From: Actinacidiphila bryophytorum
GTDB taxonomy: Bacteria > Actinomycetota > Actinomycetes > Streptomycetales > Streptomycetaceae
Reading direction: 5' to 3'
Length of the DNA: 48,023 bases
NCBI RefSeq assembly: GCF_016916835.1
Contig: NZ_JAFFIX010000037.1
Coordinates: 1 to 48,023, forward strand
Shown: positions 34,901 to 48,023 of the stretch, in pieces
Position numbering within the stretch: the stretch's first letter is position 1
Layout of the letters: each line of letters begins with the position of its first letter
Position numbers and translations under genes: made by a program
The notes under the pieces: generated by a model
Told to the model about the DNA's origin: nothing
The model's database searches: none
The model's input: the letters and a program-made list of their open reading frames with translations, nothing else

Positions 34901-35580
34901 TCCTGCTCGACCGGATGTTCGACGGGCGCGAGCTGGACTTCCGCATCATGACCAACTCGCTCGGCTCGGTCCTCGGCGGCGACGGCTTCTTCCACATCGC
35001 GACCGTCGGCAACTACGCGAAGGCGTACGCCACCGCGCGCGCCCGCGACACCGAGCAGGCCTGGACCGTACAGGCCTGGGACTCCTGGACCGTGGAATGG
35101 GTCGGCATCAGCCAGTACCTGCCGGCCGCGCTCTTCGACCGGGTCAGGCCGTCGGTGCTCACCACCGAGGAAGGCCTGGCCTGCTTCGAACTGGCCTTCG
35201 CCGTCACCGGCGCCGTCGAGGTCGACATCTCCGCGACCGACCTGGCCGCCCGCTACGCCAAGTGGATCGGCTCCACCGGCCGCGCCGGCCAGGACCCGGC
35301 CGAGGCCGCGGGCACCCATCCGCGCCCCGACCTGGCCACCGCCTACCTCGCCCCCGCCGGCGCCACCCAGCAGGCCCTGGCCGACCTCTTCTCCCGCGTG
35401 CTGGGCGTCGAGAAGATCGGCGCCGACGACAGCTTCTTCGAACTGGGCGGCCACTCCCTGCTCGGCGTCGAACTCGCCGCCGAGGTGCGCAGGGCACACG
35501 GCGTCGAGCTGGACCTGTACTACCTGTACGGGATGTCGACGGTGGCGCAGCTCGCCGAGTACATCGAGGGCGCCCGGTGA
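31930..35580 (+). CDS. PKS-E: single PKS module: KS-decayed KR-ACP, no AT
   Basis: A 1216-residue protein. KS 14-440 (Cys187 in NTACSTS, His323, His363); linker with an Ala-Ser-Pro-rich stretch 443-466; post-KS adaptor ending in YPFEHRSHWYE; KR-like region 604-1075; ACP about 1143-1213 (Ser1176 in LGGHSL). The KS (AFPGAADIAEFW, VWGDGCGVVVLKRL) resembles those of hybrid NRPS-PKS cis-AT lines, yet no AT is present. In the KR the cofactor loop reads GGLEGIG, the Lys position is lost, and Ser1010 and Tyr1029 are 19 residues apart instead of 13, so it is probably inactive. The GTG start has AGGAG at 31917-31921. The stop overlaps the AT-AT-ER gene (GTGA). The KS type and its place after C-PCP suggest it extends the chain coming from PKS-D. 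Confidence 0.93.
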   Translation: MTVQPTASAHAPTDLDIAVIGMSGAFPGAADIAEFWRNVRDGVCSVRFFTDEELLARGVPATDLRDPDYVKAASTLDDIAGFDADFFGINPNEARATDPQHRLFLECAWAALEDAGYDPGAYDGDIGVFAGLGMNSYVLEVLGRTPSFWRSTSLEQMLIGNDKDFLPSRVSYKLDLTGPSINVNTACSTSLVAVHLARQSLLLGESDMALVGGVSIVVPNDRGYRYVKDGIQSPDGHCRAFDAQAQGTVWGDGCGVVVLKRLSAAVADGDHVYAVVKGTAVNNDGSLKVGYTAPSVEGQTRVIVEALAEAGVSPDEIGYVEAHGTGTSLGDPIEVAALTNAFRTGTDRVGYCPIGSVKTNIGHLNAAAGIAGFIKSVLALRDQVVPPSLNFTEPNPEIDFAASPFYVQTALTPWPEGPTPRRAGVSSMGIGGTNCHVVLEEPPAASPAAAASPAASAASAASAASDGEQVLLLSARSQAALDRATDALARHLAAHPELALADVAHTLQCGRRHFRIRRALLARSVGSAARALAEADPDALLGPGDTAGPEGLAAWLDGEDVDWGARWPAGSAHRVPLPTYPFEHRSHWYEPEPAPVSADRGDEAYFTKLPDMGDWFSLPVFKQRPLPFTSPAAGRRTWLVFADDTGAAAGVSAALAADNDVVTVTAGSGYDSRDDGSFVLDPADPDGCTALLTALRDREQLPDAVLYCWPLRSRRAEPPQRLERAALLAEQEAVLFPVLRFAQALDALCVERPLTFTAVTADVFDVTGTEDLDVHAATVGGACLVLQQTYGHIVSRVVDLSGADTAERRAAQLLAEVRGGTGDLFTAYRAGKRYVRGYEPVRVDADTPRPTGLREGRTYLVFGGLEGIGSLIAEHIVRDRGGRLLLLEESGFPDRDDWDAWLAGHPGDDPVAARIRKARELSGLGAHWLGNLAEDPAVNDALRADIDTRYGPVHGLIHAPGSSNAKRVNTVRAATTDDWRRHFGAVGASLVLLDRMFDGRELDFRIMTNSLGSVLGGDGFFHIATVGNYAKAYATARARDTEQAWTVQAWDSWTVEWVGISQYLPAALFDRVRPSVLTTEEGLACFELAFAVTGAVEVDISATDLAARYAKWIGSTGRAGQDPAEAAGTHPRPDLATAYLAPAGATQQALADLFSRVLGVEKIGADDSFFELGGHSLLGVELAAEVRRAHGVELDLYYLYGMSTVAQLAEYIEGAR
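33259..33324 (+). repeat. Tandem repeats in the PKS-E post-KS linker
   Basis: An 18-bp unit GCAGCCTCCCCTGCCGCC is present twice (33259-33276 and 33277-33294). It runs into four exact copies of the 9-bp unit GCCGCCTCG (33289-33324). The array codes for an Ala-Ser-Pro stretch and is a likely site of slippage in multiples of three residues. Confidence 0.9.
34495..35154 (+). other. Probably inactive ketoreductase domain of PKS-E
   Basis: Residues 856-1075 keep the Rossmann pattern but show several lesions: GGLEGIG in place of GGxGGxG, no Lys at the position filled by PK or AK in the other KRs of this window, six extra residues between Ser1010 and Tyr1029, and Tyr1033 where the catalytic Asn is expected. 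Confidence 0.7.
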
Positions 35581-38500
35581 CCCGGCCCGTCGCCTTCCTC
35601 TTCGGCGGCCAGGGCTCGCAGTACCACGGCATGGGGCGTCCGCTCTTCGACGGGGACGCGGTCTTCCGGGACTCCATGCGCGACCTGGACGACGTCGTAC
35701 GCGAACTCGCCGGCGTCTCCGTCGTCGAGCAGCTCTACGGGGTCGAGCACCCGCCCGCCGAGCCCTTCGACCGGCTGCTGATCACCCACCCGGCGATCGT
35801 CATGGTCGAGTACTCGCTGGCCCGAGTGCTGCGCTCGCGCGGTGTCGAACCCGACTACGTCGCGGGCAGCAGCCTCGGCGAGTTCGCGGCGGCGGCCGTC
35901 GCTGGTGTGCTGCCCGTCGAGGACGTGCTGACCGCCGTCGTCGGGCAGGCGCAGGCCTGCGAGCGGTCAGGCCCGCCCGGGCGGATGCTCGCCGTGCTGC
36001 ACGACACCGCCGCGTACCGGAGCGACCCGGTCTTCGACGGTACGGAACTGGCGTCGGTGAACTACCCCGAGCACTTCGTGGTGTCCGGCACGGTCCAGCG
36101 GATCGCGGCCCTGCGGGCGGACCTCACCGCACGCGGCATCCCCGCCGAGGTCCTGCCGGTGCCGCACGCCTTCCACTCCTCCCACATCGACGCCTTCGCC
36201 GCCGACTTCCGCGAACTCCTCCAGGACCTGCGGCCCGCCCCGCCCCGCATACCCCTGGTCTCCGGCATCGACGGCAGCCGGCCGCAGCGCCTGGACGGCG
36301 ACTACTTCTGGGACGTCGTCCGCCGCCCCATCGACTTCCCCGCCGCGGTGCGCACCCTCGCCGCCGCGGGCGACCCGGTGCACATCGACCTGAGTCCCGG
36401 CGGCACGCTCGACACCTTCCTGCGCCGCAACCGCGCCGACGCGGTGAGCCACCCGGTCCTGATCCCCTACCGGCGCGACACGCAGCCACTCGCCGACGCC
36501 ACCGCCGCCGCCCTCGCACAGCGCCGCCCAGCCCGACCGACGACCCACGGAGCAGGCCGCATGACCGTTCACCTCTTCCCAGGACAGGGCTCGCAGTTCA
36601 AGGGCATGGGCGCCGGGCTCTTCGAGGAGTTCCCCGACCTCACCGCCACCGCCGACCGCGTCCTCGGCTACTCGGTGCGCGAACTGTGCGTCGAGGACCC
36701 GCGCCGCGAACTGGGCGACACCCGCTTCACCCAGCCCGCGCTGTACGTGGTCAACGCGCTCAGCCACCTCAAGCGCGTCGCCGACACCGGCGTCAGCCCC
36801 GACTACGTCGCAGGCCACAGCCTCGGCGAATACAGCGCCCTCTTCGCCGCCGGCGCCGTCGACTTCGAGACCGGCCTGCGGCTGGTCGAGCGGCGCGGCG
36901 AGCTGATGAGCCGGGCGGAGGACGGCGGGATGGCCGCGGTCATCGGCCTGACCGTCCAGGAGGTGCGCGACCTGCTGCGCCGCGAGGGCCTGACGACCGT
37001 AGACGTCGCCAACCACAACTCGCCCCGCCAGGTCGTCGTCGCAGGACCCAGGGCCGACATCCCCGCGGCCCGCGACGCCTTCTTGCAGGGCGGCGCCCAG
37101 CACTACGTCCCGCTCAACGTCAGCGGGGCCTTCCACTCCCGGCTGATGGCCGGCACCCGCGAGGCGTTCACGCCGGCGCTGCGCGAGGCGGCCTTCCGCA
37201 CCCCGCGGATCCCCGTGCTGTCGAACGTGACCGGCCGCCCCCACCAGGACGGCGCCATCGCCGGCGGCCTGGCGGAGCAGCTCACCCACGTGGTCGAGTG
37301 GAACGACACGATCCGCTACCTGCTGGGCCTGGGCGAGGCCGACTTCACCGAGGTCGGACCCGGGACCGTACTGACCAAGCTGGTCGGCAAGATCCGGGAG
37401 GAGGCCGGGCCGCTCACCGCGCCTCAGCCGGCCCCGCAGACCGCGGCGGTACCTTCCGCGGCACCGGTGGTCCCGTCCCCGTCCCCTGCCCCGGCTCCCG
37501 CGGTGGTGCCCGCCATGCCCGCCCGCGCGACCGGCGCCGATACGACCCCGGCCGCCGAGCCAGAACTGCCCCTGTGGCCGCTCGCCGTCACCGCGACCTC
37601 GCTGGGGGACGCGGACTTCCGCCGCGACTACGGCCTCACGCACGCCTACCTGGCTGGGGCCATGTACCGGGGCATCGCGTCCGTGGACCTCGTCGTACGG
37701 ATGGGCCGGGCCGGCATGCTCGGCTTCTTCGGCACCGCTATGGTCGGCCCCGACGGCATCGAGGACGCGATCCGCCGCATCCAGCGTGCACTGCCCGACG
37801 GCGAGCCGTACGGGATGAACCTCATCCACAGCCCCTCCCACCCGGAGGCCGAGGAGGCCGCCGTCGACCTTTACCTGCGCTACGGGGTGCGGGTCGTGGA
37901 GGCGTCGGCGTACATGGGCATCACCGCGGCCCTGGTCCGCTACCGGGCCAAGGGCCTGCGCCGCGGCCCCGACGGCCGGGTCAGCGGGGCCAACCGGATC
38001 ATCGCCAAGCTGTCCCGCCCTGAGGTCGCACGGGCCTTCCTCGCCCCCGCCCCCGAGGACCTGGTCGCCCGCATGGTCACCGCAGGCGCCCTGAGCAGGC
38101 AGGAGGCGGAGCTGCTGCGGGAGCTGCCGATGGCCGACGACCTGTGCGTCGAGGCCGACTCCGGCGGGCACACCGACCGCGGCGTCCTCGTCGCGCTGCT
38201 GCCGGCCGTCATCGCCCTGCGCGACGAGGCAGCCGCGGCCCACGGCTACCCCCAGCGGGTCAGGGTCGGCGCCGCCGGCGGCATCGGCAGCCCCGCTGCC
38301 GCAGCCGCCGCCTTCGTCCTCGGCGCCGCCTTCGTACTGACCGGCTCGGTCAACCAGTGCACGGTCGAGGCCGGCACCAGCGCGGCGGTCAAGGACATGC
38401 TGCAGACCGCAGGCGTGCAGGACACCGCCTATGCGCCCGCGGGCGACATGTTCGAGATCGGCGCCCAGGTGCAGGTCCTGCAGCGCGGCACCTTCTTCCC

Positions 38501-39035
38501 CGGCCGGTCCAACCGCCTCTACCAGCTCTACAAGCACTTCGAGTCGCTCGACGCCATCGACGGCAAGACGCTGCGCATGATCCAGGACAAGTACTTCCAC
38601 CGGGACTTCGACCAGGTCTGGGCGGAGGTCCGCGCCCACCAGCCGGCGGCGGAGATCCAGAAGGCCGAGCGCAATCCCAAGTACCGGATGGCGCTGCTGT
38701 TCAAGTGGTACTTCGCGCACTCCACGCGGGCCGCGCTCGACGGCGACCCGGAGCGCCGTGTCGACTACCAGATCCACTGCGGACCGGCCCTCGGCAGCTT
38801 CAACCAGTGGGTGCGCGGCACGGACCTGGAGGACTGGCGCAACCGGCACGCCGACGAGATCGGCCTGCGGCTGATGACCGCCACCGCCGAGCTGGTCAAC
38901 AGCCGCTTCGCCGAAATGTTCGGCCGTAGCGGCGACGCGCCGCTCGACGGCGGCACCGGCCGTACCGGCGACACCTCGGTCGACGGCCGCACCGGCCGCC
39001 CCGCACCGCGGGACCGGGAGCCCGCCGTCCGCTGA
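35577..39035 (+). CDS. Trans-acting acyl hydrolase-like AT / malonyl-AT / FMN enoyl reductase fusion
   Basis: A 1152-residue soluble protein that serves the whole assembly line. Domain 1 (5-300) is AT-like with Ser99 in GSSLG and His200 in HAFH; the Arg that holds the malonyl carboxylate is replaced, apparently by Gln in VVGQAQAC, as in acyl hydrolases that clear stalled ACPs. Domain 2 (330-606) is a malonyl-CoA AT: GQGSQ, Ser415 in GHSLGE, Arg440, His520 in GAFHSR. A Pro-Ala linker leads to domain 3 (about 665-1110), a PfaD-type FMN enoyl reductase: EASAYMG near 776-781, DSGGHTD near 861-867, AAGGIGSP near 899-906. The C-terminal 35 residues are Gly-Arg-rich. The GTG start overlaps the PKS-E stop. 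An internal ATG at 36561 with a nearby GGAG could also start AT2-ER alone; the frame is continuous, so I call one fused gene. Confidence 0.95.
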   Translation: MTRPVAFLFGGQGSQYHGMGRPLFDGDAVFRDSMRDLDDVVRELAGVSVVEQLYGVEHPPAEPFDRLLITHPAIVMVEYSLARVLRSRGVEPDYVAGSSLGEFAAAAVAGVLPVEDVLTAVVGQAQACERSGPPGRMLAVLHDTAAYRSDPVFDGTELASVNYPEHFVVSGTVQRIAALRADLTARGIPAEVLPVPHAFHSSHIDAFAADFRELLQDLRPAPPRIPLVSGIDGSRPQRLDGDYFWDVVRRPIDFPAAVRTLAAAGDPVHIDLSPGGTLDTFLRRNRADAVSHPVLIPYRRDTQPLADATAAALAQRRPARPTTHGAGRMTVHLFPGQGSQFKGMGAGLFEEFPDLTATADRVLGYSVRELCVEDPRRELGDTRFTQPALYVVNALSHLKRVADTGVSPDYVAGHSLGEYSALFAAGAVDFETGLRLVERRGELMSRAEDGGMAAVIGLTVQEVRDLLRREGLTTVDVANHNSPRQVVVAGPRADIPAARDAFLQGGAQHYVPLNVSGAFHSRLMAGTREAFTPALREAAFRTPRIPVLSNVTGRPHQDGAIAGGLAEQLTHVVEWNDTIRYLLGLGEADFTEVGPGTVLTKLVGKIREEAGPLTAPQPAPQTAAVPSAAPVVPSPSPAPAPAVVPAMPARATGADTTPAAEPELPLWPLAVTATSLGDADFRRDYGLTHAYLAGAMYRGIASVDLVVRMGRAGMLGFFGTAMVGPDGIEDAIRRIQRALPDGEPYGMNLIHSPSHPEAEEAAVDLYLRYGVRVVEASAYMGITAALVRYRAKGLRRGPDGRVSGANRIIAKLSRPEVARAFLAPAPEDLVARMVTAGALSRQEAELLRELPMADDLCVEADSGGHTDRGVLVALLPAVIALRDEAAAAHGYPQRVRVGAAGGIGSPAAAAAAFVLGAAFVLTGSVNQCTVEAGTSAAVKDMLQTAGVQDTAYAPAGDMFEIGAQVQVLQRGTFFPGRSNRLYQLYKHFESLDAIDGKTLRMIQDKYFHRDFDQVWAEVRAHQPAAEIQKAERNPKYRMALLFKWYFAHSTRAALDGDPERRVDYQIHCGPALGSFNQWVRGTDLEDWRNRHADEIGLRLMTATAELVNSRFAEMFGRSGDAPLDGGTGRTGDTSVDGRTGRPAPRDREPAVR

Positions 39036-39096
39036 GCACACCGGACCGCGCCGACGGGAACCGCCGGCCCCACCTAAGAGATTGCGAGCCAGATCC

Positions 39097-39894
39097 GTGT
39101 CCCTCGAAGTCATCCACCGTCCGTCCGCCACCGGGGCCACCGGTGCGCCGCTGCTCTTCGTGCACGGCTCCTACCACGGGGCGTGGTGCTGGGAGGAGCA
39201 CTTCCTGCCGTACTTCGCCGAGCGCGGCCACGACTGCCACGCCGTCAGCCTGCGCGGCCACGGCGGCAGCTCTGGCCGCGACCGCCTGCACGACCTGACC
39301 CTGGACGACTACGTGGCCGACGTGGTCGAAGCCATGTCGCAGATCGACGGCACCCCGGTGCTGGTCGGCCACTCCATGGGCGGCGCCGTGGCCCAGCTGG
39401 TGGCCCGCGACCACCCGGAGGCCGTCGCGGGACTGGCGCTGCTGAACTCCGTGCCCCCGGCCGGGCTCGGCCCCGAGTCGCTGCGGCTGATCTTCCGGCA
39501 CTTCCGCGACCTGCGGGCGCTGCGGGCCTTCAACAAGGGCGCGGGCGCCTTCCCGACCCGGCTGTTCTACTCCGACGCGCTCCCCGAGGCCGAGCGCGCC
39601 GCGGTCGCCGCCCGGGTCCAGCCCGAGTCCGACAAGGTCAACTACGCGGTGAACAAGCGGGTGCTCGCCGCCCCCTCGGCGCCGCCCGTGCCGCTGCTGG
39701 TGCTGGGCTCCACCGCCGACCGGGTGGTCTCCGCCCGGTCGGTGCAGGCCACCGCGAAGGCCTACGGCACCGAGCCGGTGCTGCTCGACGGCGTCGGCCA
39801 CCTCTCGATGCTCGACCCGCGGTGGCGGGCCGTAGCGGACCGCACCCACGCGTTCCTCAAGGCCATGGCACCCGCGCAGGAGGCCCCGAAGTGA
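39097..39894 (+). CDS. Alpha/beta hydrolase, stand-alone
   Basis: A 265-residue cytoplasmic hydrolase with the full triad: Ser93 in GHSMGG, Asp208 in TADRVV, His235 in GVGHLSM. HGSYHGAW near 23-30 is the oxyanion region, and RGHGGSSG at 53-60 is typical of esterase and lyase members of the fold. It could release or edit the polyketide, since no thioesterase domain is seen in the window, or act in tailoring; the family is too broad to decide. The GTG at 39097 is preferred, though its Shine-Dalgarno is weak; a TTG at 39082 is possible. Its stop overlaps the methyltransferase start. Confidence 0.92.
   Translation: MSLEVIHRPSATGATGAPLLFVHGSYHGAWCWEEHFLPYFAERGHDCHAVSLRGHGGSSGRDRLHDLTLDDYVADVVEAMSQIDGTPVLVGHSMGGAVAQLVARDHPEAVAGLALLNSVPPAGLGPESLRLIFRHFRDLRALRAFNKGAGAFPTRLFYSDALPEAERAAVAARVQPESDKVNYAVNKRVLAAPSAPPVPLLVLGSTADRVVSARSVQATAKAYGTEPVLLDGVGHLSMLDPRWRAVADRTHAFLKAMAPAQEAPK
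39878..39883 (+). promoter_or_regulatory. Ribosome binding site of the methyltransferase gene
   Basis: AGGAGG lies seven nucleotides before the GTG at 39891, inside the end of the hydrolase gene. It fixes the start and implies coupled translation. Confidence 0.75.
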
Positions 39895-40745
39895 CCGAGC
39901 TGACCGAACTGACCGACGTGACGGACCCGGCCGAGCACCGCTCCTCCTACCGGGTCAGCAGCATCGCCAGCAGCCCCGAGCGCGAGATCGAACGGCTCAG
40001 CGCCCAGGTCGAGCTGTTCTGGCCCGACGAGTCGCGGCACTACCGGGACAACGGGCTGCGCGACGGCATCGCGATGGTCGAGCTGGGCAGCGGCCCCGGC
40101 TTCACCACCGGGAAGATCCTCCAGCTGCACCCCGCGATCCGGGTCACCGCCGTCGAGATCGACCCGCTGCTGGTCGAGGTCGCAGGCGACCGGCTCTCGC
40201 GCGCCTACGGCGACCGCCTCGACATCGTGCAGGCGTCCATCCTGGACACCGGGCTGCCGTCGGACACCTACGACTTCGCCCTCACCCGGCTGGTGCTCGA
40301 ACACCTCCCGGACCCGGTCGCGGCGGTCCGCGAGGTCGCCAGGATCCTCAAGCCGGGCGGCCGTGCGGTGTTCGTGGACAACGACTTCGAGATGCACCTG
40401 ATGACATCCCCGCACATACCGGCCCTCGCGGAGCTGTACGGCGCGTACTGCCGCTCGCGGGCCGACGAGGGCGGCAACCCGACGATCGGCCGCGAACTGC
40501 CCGGCATCCTCGGCCGCGGCGGCCTGTCGGCGGTCACCTTCACCGTCGTCAGTGCCCACAGCGACATCGTGGGCAGCAAGAGCTTCCTCGGGTCCGAGGG
40601 CGTCGGCATCCCCACCAAGCTCGTCCGCGACGGCTACCTGAGCGGCAAGGCGCTGGGCGAGGTCGCCCGGTCCTGGCGGGACCTGATGCGGAACGACAAG
40701 CACGCGATCCTGCGCCAGATGTATCTGTCGGCCGGCGAGAAGTAA
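39891..40745 (+). CDS. SAM-dependent class I methyltransferase, tailoring
   Basis: A 284-residue methyltransferase. Motif I VELGSGPGF at 63-71, acidic residue of motif II in AVEID at 88-91, motif for the central strand DFALTRLVLEHL, and LKPGGRAVFVDND downstream are all clear. No transmembrane segment or signal. It probably methylates an oxygen of the polyketide, or an acid or nitrogen group; the fold alone does not tell. The first codons contain a 9-bp near-repeat (GACCGAGCT, GACCGAACT, GACCGACGT) coding TELTELTDVTD. GTG start with AGGAGG at 39878, overlapping the hydrolase stop. Confidence 0.93.
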   Translation: MTELTELTDVTDPAEHRSSYRVSSIASSPEREIERLSAQVELFWPDESRHYRDNGLRDGIAMVELGSGPGFTTGKILQLHPAIRVTAVEIDPLLVEVAGDRLSRAYGDRLDIVQASILDTGLPSDTYDFALTRLVLEHLPDPVAAVREVARILKPGGRAVFVDNDFEMHLMTSPHIPALAELYGAYCRSRADEGGNPTIGRELPGILGRGGLSAVTFTVVSAHSDIVGSKSFLGSEGVGIPTKLVRDGYLSGKALGEVARSWRDLMRNDKHAILRQMYLSAGEK

Positions 40746-40766
40746 GCACGAAAGGGACTTTCAGGG

Positions 40767-46391
<5,625 letters not shown>

Positions 46392-46394
46392 GCA

Positions 46395-48023
46395 ATGGAC
46401 GAGCTTCTCGGCAGGCTGCTCTGGGCGCAACTGCGCACCGCAGGCTGGTGCGGCGACGACGTGACCGACGTCCCCGAGGTGACCGCCCGCCACAACGCGC
46501 CACAGCACGTGGCCCGTTGGTTCGCGTCGAGCATGGACCGGCTGCAGGACCAGGGCATGGTGCGCCGCGTCGGAGACCTGTGCCTCGCTCTCGACGCCGA
46601 ACCCCCGGCCGAGGCCTGGGCGCAGTGGGAGCGCCGCAAGGCCGAGCTGTCCGCCGACGCGAGCACCCGCCCCCGGCTTGTCATCGCCGAGGCGATGCTG
46701 CGCGCCCTGCCGCAGCTGCTCGCAGGCGAGCGGCTCGTCACCGACGTGCTCTTCCCCGGCGGCTCGTCGGAACTGGTACGTTCCGTCTACCGCGGCAACC
46801 CGATGGCCGACTTCCTCAACGAGGTCGTGGCCGAGGCCGTCATCGGATACGTCCGGCACCGCCGCACCGAGGACCCCTCCGCCCGGATCCGCCTCCTGGA
46901 GGTCGGCGCCGGTACCGGCTCCACCAGCCAGGACGTCTTCCAGGCCCTCAGCGGCGTCCGGGACGCGGTCGGGGAGTACCGCTTCACCGACCTGTCCCGT
47001 GCCTTCCTCCAGCAGGCCGAGTCGGACTTCCGCGAGCAGGCGCCCTATCTGGTCACCGGCATCCTCGACATCGAGCAGCCCCCGGCCGAGCAGGGCGTCG
47101 AGACGGGTTCGTACGACATCGTGCTCGCGACGAACGTCCTGCACGCCACCCGGCGGGTTCGGGACGCCGTGGCGCACGCGAAGTCGCTGCTCAAACCGGG
47201 CGGCCTGCTCGTGCTCAACGAGATGAACGACAGCTCGATGCTCTCCCACGTCGCCTTCGGACTGCTGGAGGGCTGGTGGCTGCACGAGGACCCCGAACTG
47301 CGCATGCCCGCAAGCCCGGCGCTCCCCTCGGCGTCCTGGCAGCAGGTGCTCTCCGAGGCGGGATTCCGGTCCGTCTTCTTCCCCGTGGCCGACGTCCCGG
47401 GTGTCGAGGGCCAGATCGTGATCGCGGAGAGCGACGGCGTGTTGCCGGAGGCAGCCGCGGTACGTCCCGCCGCCATGGTGGCGGTTTCTGCAGCAGAGCC
47501 CGTCCCGCGCGAACCGGCGGCCGGTGCGCCGCGAAGCCACCGGGCGGTGCTGCTGGGTGAGTTGGCCGCCGCGCTGCAGATGCCCGAGACGGGCATAACC
47601 GAAGACCGCGCCTTCCGCGACTACGGGCTCGACTCGATCCTCGGTATCCAGTTCGTGCAGCGGGTGAATGCGGTGCTGGGTACCGACCTGGCGACGACGG
47701 TGCTCTTCGAGCACGGCACGCTCGCCCAACTGACGGCATTCGTCGACACGTTGGGTCTGTCCGTGCAGGCGGAGCAGGTTACGGAGCCGGAGCCGCCGCC
47801 GGTCGTGGGTCCTGCGGCCCCGTCCGGTTCCTGGTCCGGCTCCGAGTCGGACGACATGGAGCCGATGGCGATCGTGGGGCTGAGCGGGCGGTTCGCAGGC
47901 TCGCGGAATCTGGACGAGCTGTGGAAGCACCTGGTCGCGGGCACCGACCTCATCAGTGACGTCACCCGCTGGGACCTCTCCGACCTCAAGCGACGGAACC
48001 CGGACTTCTGTACCCGTGGCGGA
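46395..48023 (+). CDS. PKS-G: trans-AT PKS subunit, 3' truncated: cMT-ACP-KS (start)
   Basis: The frame is open from the ATG at 46395 to the window end (543 codons). Order: C-methyltransferase about 1-350 (SAM motif LEVGAGTGST at 168-177, TDLS near 198-201, ATNVLHATR near 245-253); ACP about 383-455 (Ser414 in GLDSI); KS from about 489, cut off before its cysteine. The MT is very similar in layout to that of PKS-B. With no KS before it, it must work on the chain held by the C-terminal KS of PKS-F, so F and G share a split module KS / MT-ACP. GGAG at 46382-46385 precedes the start. The KS opening (VTRWDL) matches the PKS-D KS. Confidence 0.95.
   Translation, partial: MDELLGRLLWAQLRTAGWCGDDVTDVPEVTARHNAPQHVARWFASSMDRLQDQGMVRRVGDLCLALDAEPPAEAWAQWERRKAELSADASTRPRLVIAEAMLRALPQLLAGERLVTDVLFPGGSSELVRSVYRGNPMADFLNEVVAEAVIGYVRHRRTEDPSARIRLLEVGAGTGSTSQDVFQALSGVRDAVGEYRFTDLSRAFLQQAESDFREQAPYLVTGILDIEQPPAEQGVETGSYDIVLATNVLHATRRVRDAVAHAKSLLKPGGLLVLNEMNDSSMLSHVAFGLLEGWWLHEDPELRMPASPALPSASWQQVLSEAGFRSVFFPVADVPGVEGQIVIAESDGVLPEAAAVRPAAMVAVSAAEPVPREPAAGAPRSHRAVLLGELAAALQMPETGITEDRAFRDYGLDSILGIQFVQRVNAVLGTDLATTVLFEHGTLAQLTAFVDTLGLSVQAEQVTEPEPPPVVGPAAPSGSWSGSESDDMEPMAIVGLSGRFAGSRNLDELWKHLVAGTDLISDVTRWDLSDLKRRNPDFCTRGG

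Noticed and set aside
36561..39035. A separate gene for AT2-ER starting at the internal ATG 36561
   Set aside because: The frame is continuous from 35577 with no stop and a plausible linker; a fused protein is simpler, though internal initiation cannot be excluded.

Overview
The window is a 48 kb piece of a trans-acyltransferase (trans-AT) polyketide synthase / nonribosomal peptide synthetase gene cluster from a high-G+C actinomycete, most likely Streptomyces. The evidence is very high third-position G/C, GTG starts, many ATGA/GTGA stop-start overlaps, and only one TTA codon that I could find in a gene. Every supportable gene is on the + strand. Both ends cut through megasynthase genes, so the cluster continues on both sides. 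I do not recognise the product.

Layout. PKS-A (2-6058, 5' cut): end of a KS, DH-ACP, then KS-DH-KR-dead ACP. PKS-B (6045-14963): ACP, KS-DH-KR-ACP, KS-DH-cMT-ACP, docking helices. PKS-C (14960-23236): docking helices, KS-DH-KR-ACP, KS-KR-dead ACP. Next come a small unknown protein (23344-23928), an ABC exporter pair (24009-25897) and a VOC-fold protein (25962-26357) followed by a hairpin terminator. After a 375-nt non-coding stretch a second run starts: PKS-D (26733-31823; decayed MT-ACP-KS-ACP-C-PCP), PKS-E (31930-35580; KS-decayed KR-ACP), a three-domain acyl hydrolase-like/malonyl-AT/enoyl reductase protein (35577-39035), an alpha/beta hydrolase (39097-39894), a SAM methyltransferase (39891-40745), PKS-F (40767-46391; ACP-KS-KR-ACP-KS) and PKS-G (46395-48023, 3' cut; cMT-ACP-KS start).

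How it works together. No module carries its own AT. The second AT of the 35577-39035 protein should load malonyl units on all ACPs, its ER domain should reduce selected enoyl intermediates in trans, and its first AT-like domain looks like a proofreading acyl hydrolase. The many DH-KR modules predict a chain with several double bonds and at least one or two C-methyl branches. PKS-D adds a condensation domain and PCP but no adenylation domain. No thioesterase domain is present in the window; the stand-alone hydrolase is one candidate for release or editing. Methyltransferase and exporter genes supply tailoring and efflux.

Most unusual points. Two PKS proteins (A and C) end in ACP folds whose phosphopantetheine serine is replaced (Pro, Gln), while two others (B and F) begin with an intact ACP ahead of the KS. 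For A to B the dead ACP directly precedes the live one, which suggests that dead ACPs act as subunit connectors. PKS-D begins with a badly eroded methyltransferase domain, seems to be a sister of the PKS-G start, and carries the single TTA codon, so the second half of the cluster may depend on the bldA tRNA.
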